Position numbers and translations under genes: made by a program. The notes beneath the pieces are model-generated. The model saw nothing but the letters and a program-made list of their open reading frames with translations. It was not told the DNA's origin and made no database searches. Below are positions 4,869-6,619 of a DNA stretch of 6,619 nt, piece by piece. The DNA is from Prevotella sp. UBA3675. Its GTDB lineage: Bacteria; Bacteroidota; Bacteroidia; Bacteroidales; Bacteroidaceae. How positions within the stretch are numbered: the first letter of the stretch is position 1; every line of letters begins with the position of its first letter. The DNA lies in NCBI GenBank assembly GCA_002372235.1, contig DFJI01000035.1, forward strand, positions 26,661 through 33,279, given 5' to 3'.

Positions 4869-6619
4869 TTACTTCTGCAGTTCATATTCTACAGGACGAT
4901 TGGCATACTGCTGCAGCTCGGTGGTCACATCAGGATTCTCGTCGTCGCCCTCAAACTTCATGGGACGGAACTTCTCCTGCAGCGACTGGAAGATGGTGAA
5001 CAGCGAGGGCACCACAAACAGCTGGCAGATGGTACCGATGAGCATGCCGCCCACAGCAGCAGCACCTAAGGTCTGGTTGCCGTTCTTGCCTACACCCGAG
5101 GCGAACATCATAGGCAGCAAACCGATGATCATGGCCAGCGAGGTCATCAAGATAGGACGCAGACGGGCAGCGGCACCCAGCGTGGCAGCCCACGAAATGG
5201 CCATACCCGTCTGGCGGCGCTCCAAGGCGAACTGCACAATCAGGATGGCGTTCTTAGCCAACAGACCGATCAGCATGATGAGCGAAATCTGCATGTAGAT
5301 GTCGTTGGAGTGGCCGAAAATCAGCGTAAACAGGAAGGCTCCGGCCAGTCCGAAGGGCACGCTGAGCACCACTGCCAGCGGCAGGATGTAAGATTCGTAC
5401 TGCGCCGAGAGAATCAAGTAGATAAAGATGAAGCAGAGCACGAAAATCAGCGCCGTGGAGTTGCTCGAAGCAGCCTCGGAGCGGGTCAGACCCGAATAGT
5501 CGTAGGTGTAGCCCTGCGGCAGGTTGTCGGCAGCCACTTCCTCCACGGCCTTGATGGCCTCACCCGTGGAATAGCCGGCGGCCACGGTTGCCGTGACGGT
5601 AATCGAGGTGAAGAGGTTGAATCGGCTGATGTTCGTGGGACCATAGACGCGCTCCAGTTTGCAGAAATTCAGAATGGGAGCCATGCCACCGGGCGTGCGC
5701 ACATAGACCTCGTTGAGCGACTCGGGCGTCATGCGGGTCGAGGGGTCGCCCTGCACCATCACGCGGTAGAGCTTTCCGTAGGCATTGAAGTTCGAGGCAT
5801 AGAGTCCGCCGTAGTAGCCCTGCAGCGTGGAAAGCACGGTCGAGGGCGAGATGCCCACCTGCTTACAGTGCGCCACATCGACGTGAATCATGTACTGCGG
5901 ATAGTTCGGGTTGTAGGACGTCATGGCCATCTGGATTTCGGGCCGCTTGTTGAGCTCGGCCAGATAGTCCTGCACCACGCCGAAGAAGCGGTTCAGGTCA
6001 CCACCCGTGCGGTCTTGCATCACGAGCGACACACCCGAGTTGGCCGAGAAGCCGGGAATCATCGGCGGTGCAAAGGCCAGAATGCGGGCATCCTTGATGT
6101 GGGCAGTCTTCAGGTAGATTTGCGCCAGCACGCCCTGCGAATCGTAGGGATTCAGGAAGAAGCGATAGATGCCGTCGCCCTGCCAGAGTCCCGAAAGCTT
6201 CCACCAGAAGCCTTTCTGACGCTCCTCGAAGGGTTTCAGCTTGATGATGAAGGTGGCCTGGTCGCTACCGGCACCGGCAATGAAGTTGTAGCCCTGAATC
6301 TGCTCGCGGTTCTGGATGGCGGGGTCGGCACCCAGAATGGCATCGACTTCGCTAATAATCTGCTTCGTGCGGGCCACAGACGTGGCGGGCGGCATCGAAA
6401 TCGTGCAGAAGAGCGTTCCCGTGTCTTCGTCGGGCACCAAACCCGTCTTCGTCACGGCCATCGAGCCTATCAGCACGGCAATGCCCAACACCACGGCAAT
6501 GCCGATGGCGAGAGGCTTGCGCACCAGTTTCTCGACGCGCGTCTTATATTTTCCGAGCACTTTTTCGTAGGCCGTATTGAACGACGCGTGGAAACGGTCG
6601 ATGCGCGACATCTTGCGCT
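4869..6619 (-). CDS. RND efflux pump, AcrB/MexB (HAE1-like) family, C-terminal half (partial)
   Basis: The frame is open at the right edge (codons for Arg-Lys precede the Met at 6611), so the gene begins outside the window. About 580 of an expected 1,000-1,050 residues are present, equivalent to AcrB from roughly residue 500 on. Counting from the Met at 6611: TM7 at about 33-53, LVPDEDTGTLF (58-68) opening the second periplasmic loop, porter and docking subdomains to about 380, then TM8-TM12 between about 384 and 540. Proton-relay residues match AcrB: Lys453 in GLLAKNAILIVQFA (AcrB Lys940), Arg483 in ARLRPILMTSLA (Arg971) and Thr490 (Thr978). The paired Asp residues of TM4 would lie in the missing half. 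The tail after TM12 is polar and acidic (FEGDDENPD). It acts in the inner membrane as a proton-driven drug or lipid exporter, with the downstream outer-membrane lipoprotein as partner. An adaptor gene is expected upstream. Substrate range is unknown. Confidence 0.95.
   Translation of the reverse strand, partial: RKMSRIDRFHASFNTAYEKVLGKYKTRVEKLVRKPLAIGIAVVLGIAVLIGSMAVTKTGLVPDEDTGTLFCTISMPPATSVARTKQIISEVDAILGADPAIQNREQIQGYNFIAGAGSDQATFIIKLKPFEERQKGFWWKLSGLWQGDGIYRFFLNPYDSQGVLAQIYLKTAHIKDARILAFAPPMIPGFSANSGVSLVMQDRTGGDLNRFFGVVQDYLAELNKRPEIQMAMTSYNPNYPQYMIHVDVAHCKQVGISPSTVLSTLQGYYGGLYASNFNAYGKLYRVMVQGDPSTRMTPESLNEVYVRTPGGMAPILNFCKLERVYGPTNISRFNLFTSITVTATVAAGYSTGEAIKAVEEVAADNLPQGYTYDYSGLTRSEAASSNSTALIFVLCFIFIYLILSAQYESYILPLAVVLSVPFGLAGAFLFTLIFGHSNDIYMQISLIMLIGLLAKNAILIVQFALERRQTGMAISWAATLGAAARLRPILMTSLAMIIGLLPMMFASGVGKNGNQTLGAAAVGGMLIGTICQLFVVPSLFTIFQSLQEKFRPMKFEGDDENPDVTTELQQYANRPVEYELQK

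Noticed and set aside
4500..5069. Plus-strand open frames spanning the junction of the outer-membrane factor and RND genes
   Set aside because: They are antisense to two certain genes, with low-complexity, non-family translations.

Overview
The window looks like chromosomal DNA of a Bacteroidales bacterium, most likely Prevotella-like. The reasons are a Bacteroidetes-type promoter (TAnnTTTG at -7) upstream of the first complete gene, start codons mostly without a strong Shine-Dalgarno sequence, a serine-type secreted sulfatase, an LpxA-like protein with Bacteroidales-style sequence, and GC-leaning genes separated by short AT-rich gaps. The genus is inference; no rRNA or other marker gene is present.

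Layout from left to right. (1) At the left edge a minus-strand gene begins (1-38). Only its first 12 residues are visible and they look like the start of a HAD-family phosphatase. (2) A short AT-rich intergenic stretch (39-147) carries apparently divergent promoters. (3) On the plus strand lie an exported S1-type sulfatase (148-1572) and, 10 bases later, a membrane transporter of the bile acid:sodium symporter (BASS/SBF) superfamily (1583-2557). The two look like one operon. (4) The rest is a minus-strand cluster read right to left: the C-terminal half of an RND efflux pump (4869 to beyond the right edge), a TolC/OprM/NodT-type outer-membrane lipoprotein (3444-4844), and an LpxA-like acyltransferase (2541-3359). 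The transporter and the LpxA-like gene meet tail to tail and overlap by 17 bp.

How the genes may work together. The RND pump and outer-membrane channel are two parts of a tripartite export machine; the periplasmic adaptor would be expected upstream of the pump, outside the window. The LpxA-like protein would make an acylated sugar nucleotide for lipid A, so the minus-strand cluster is concerned with the cell envelope. The sulfatase would remove sulfate from a substrate in the periplasm or at the surface, and the BASS transporter could move a related small organic anion across the inner membrane. No SusC/SusD pair or sulfatase-maturing enzyme is visible.

The most unusual structure is a pair of inverted, GC-rich 32-bp repeats (28/32 identical) at 3296-3327 and 3409-3440. 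One copy lies just after the stop codon of the outer-membrane factor gene. The other lies inside the reading frame of the LpxA-like protein and supplies its atypical N-terminal residues (about 12-21). This looks like an interspersed repeat that has been built into an otherwise conserved enzyme.
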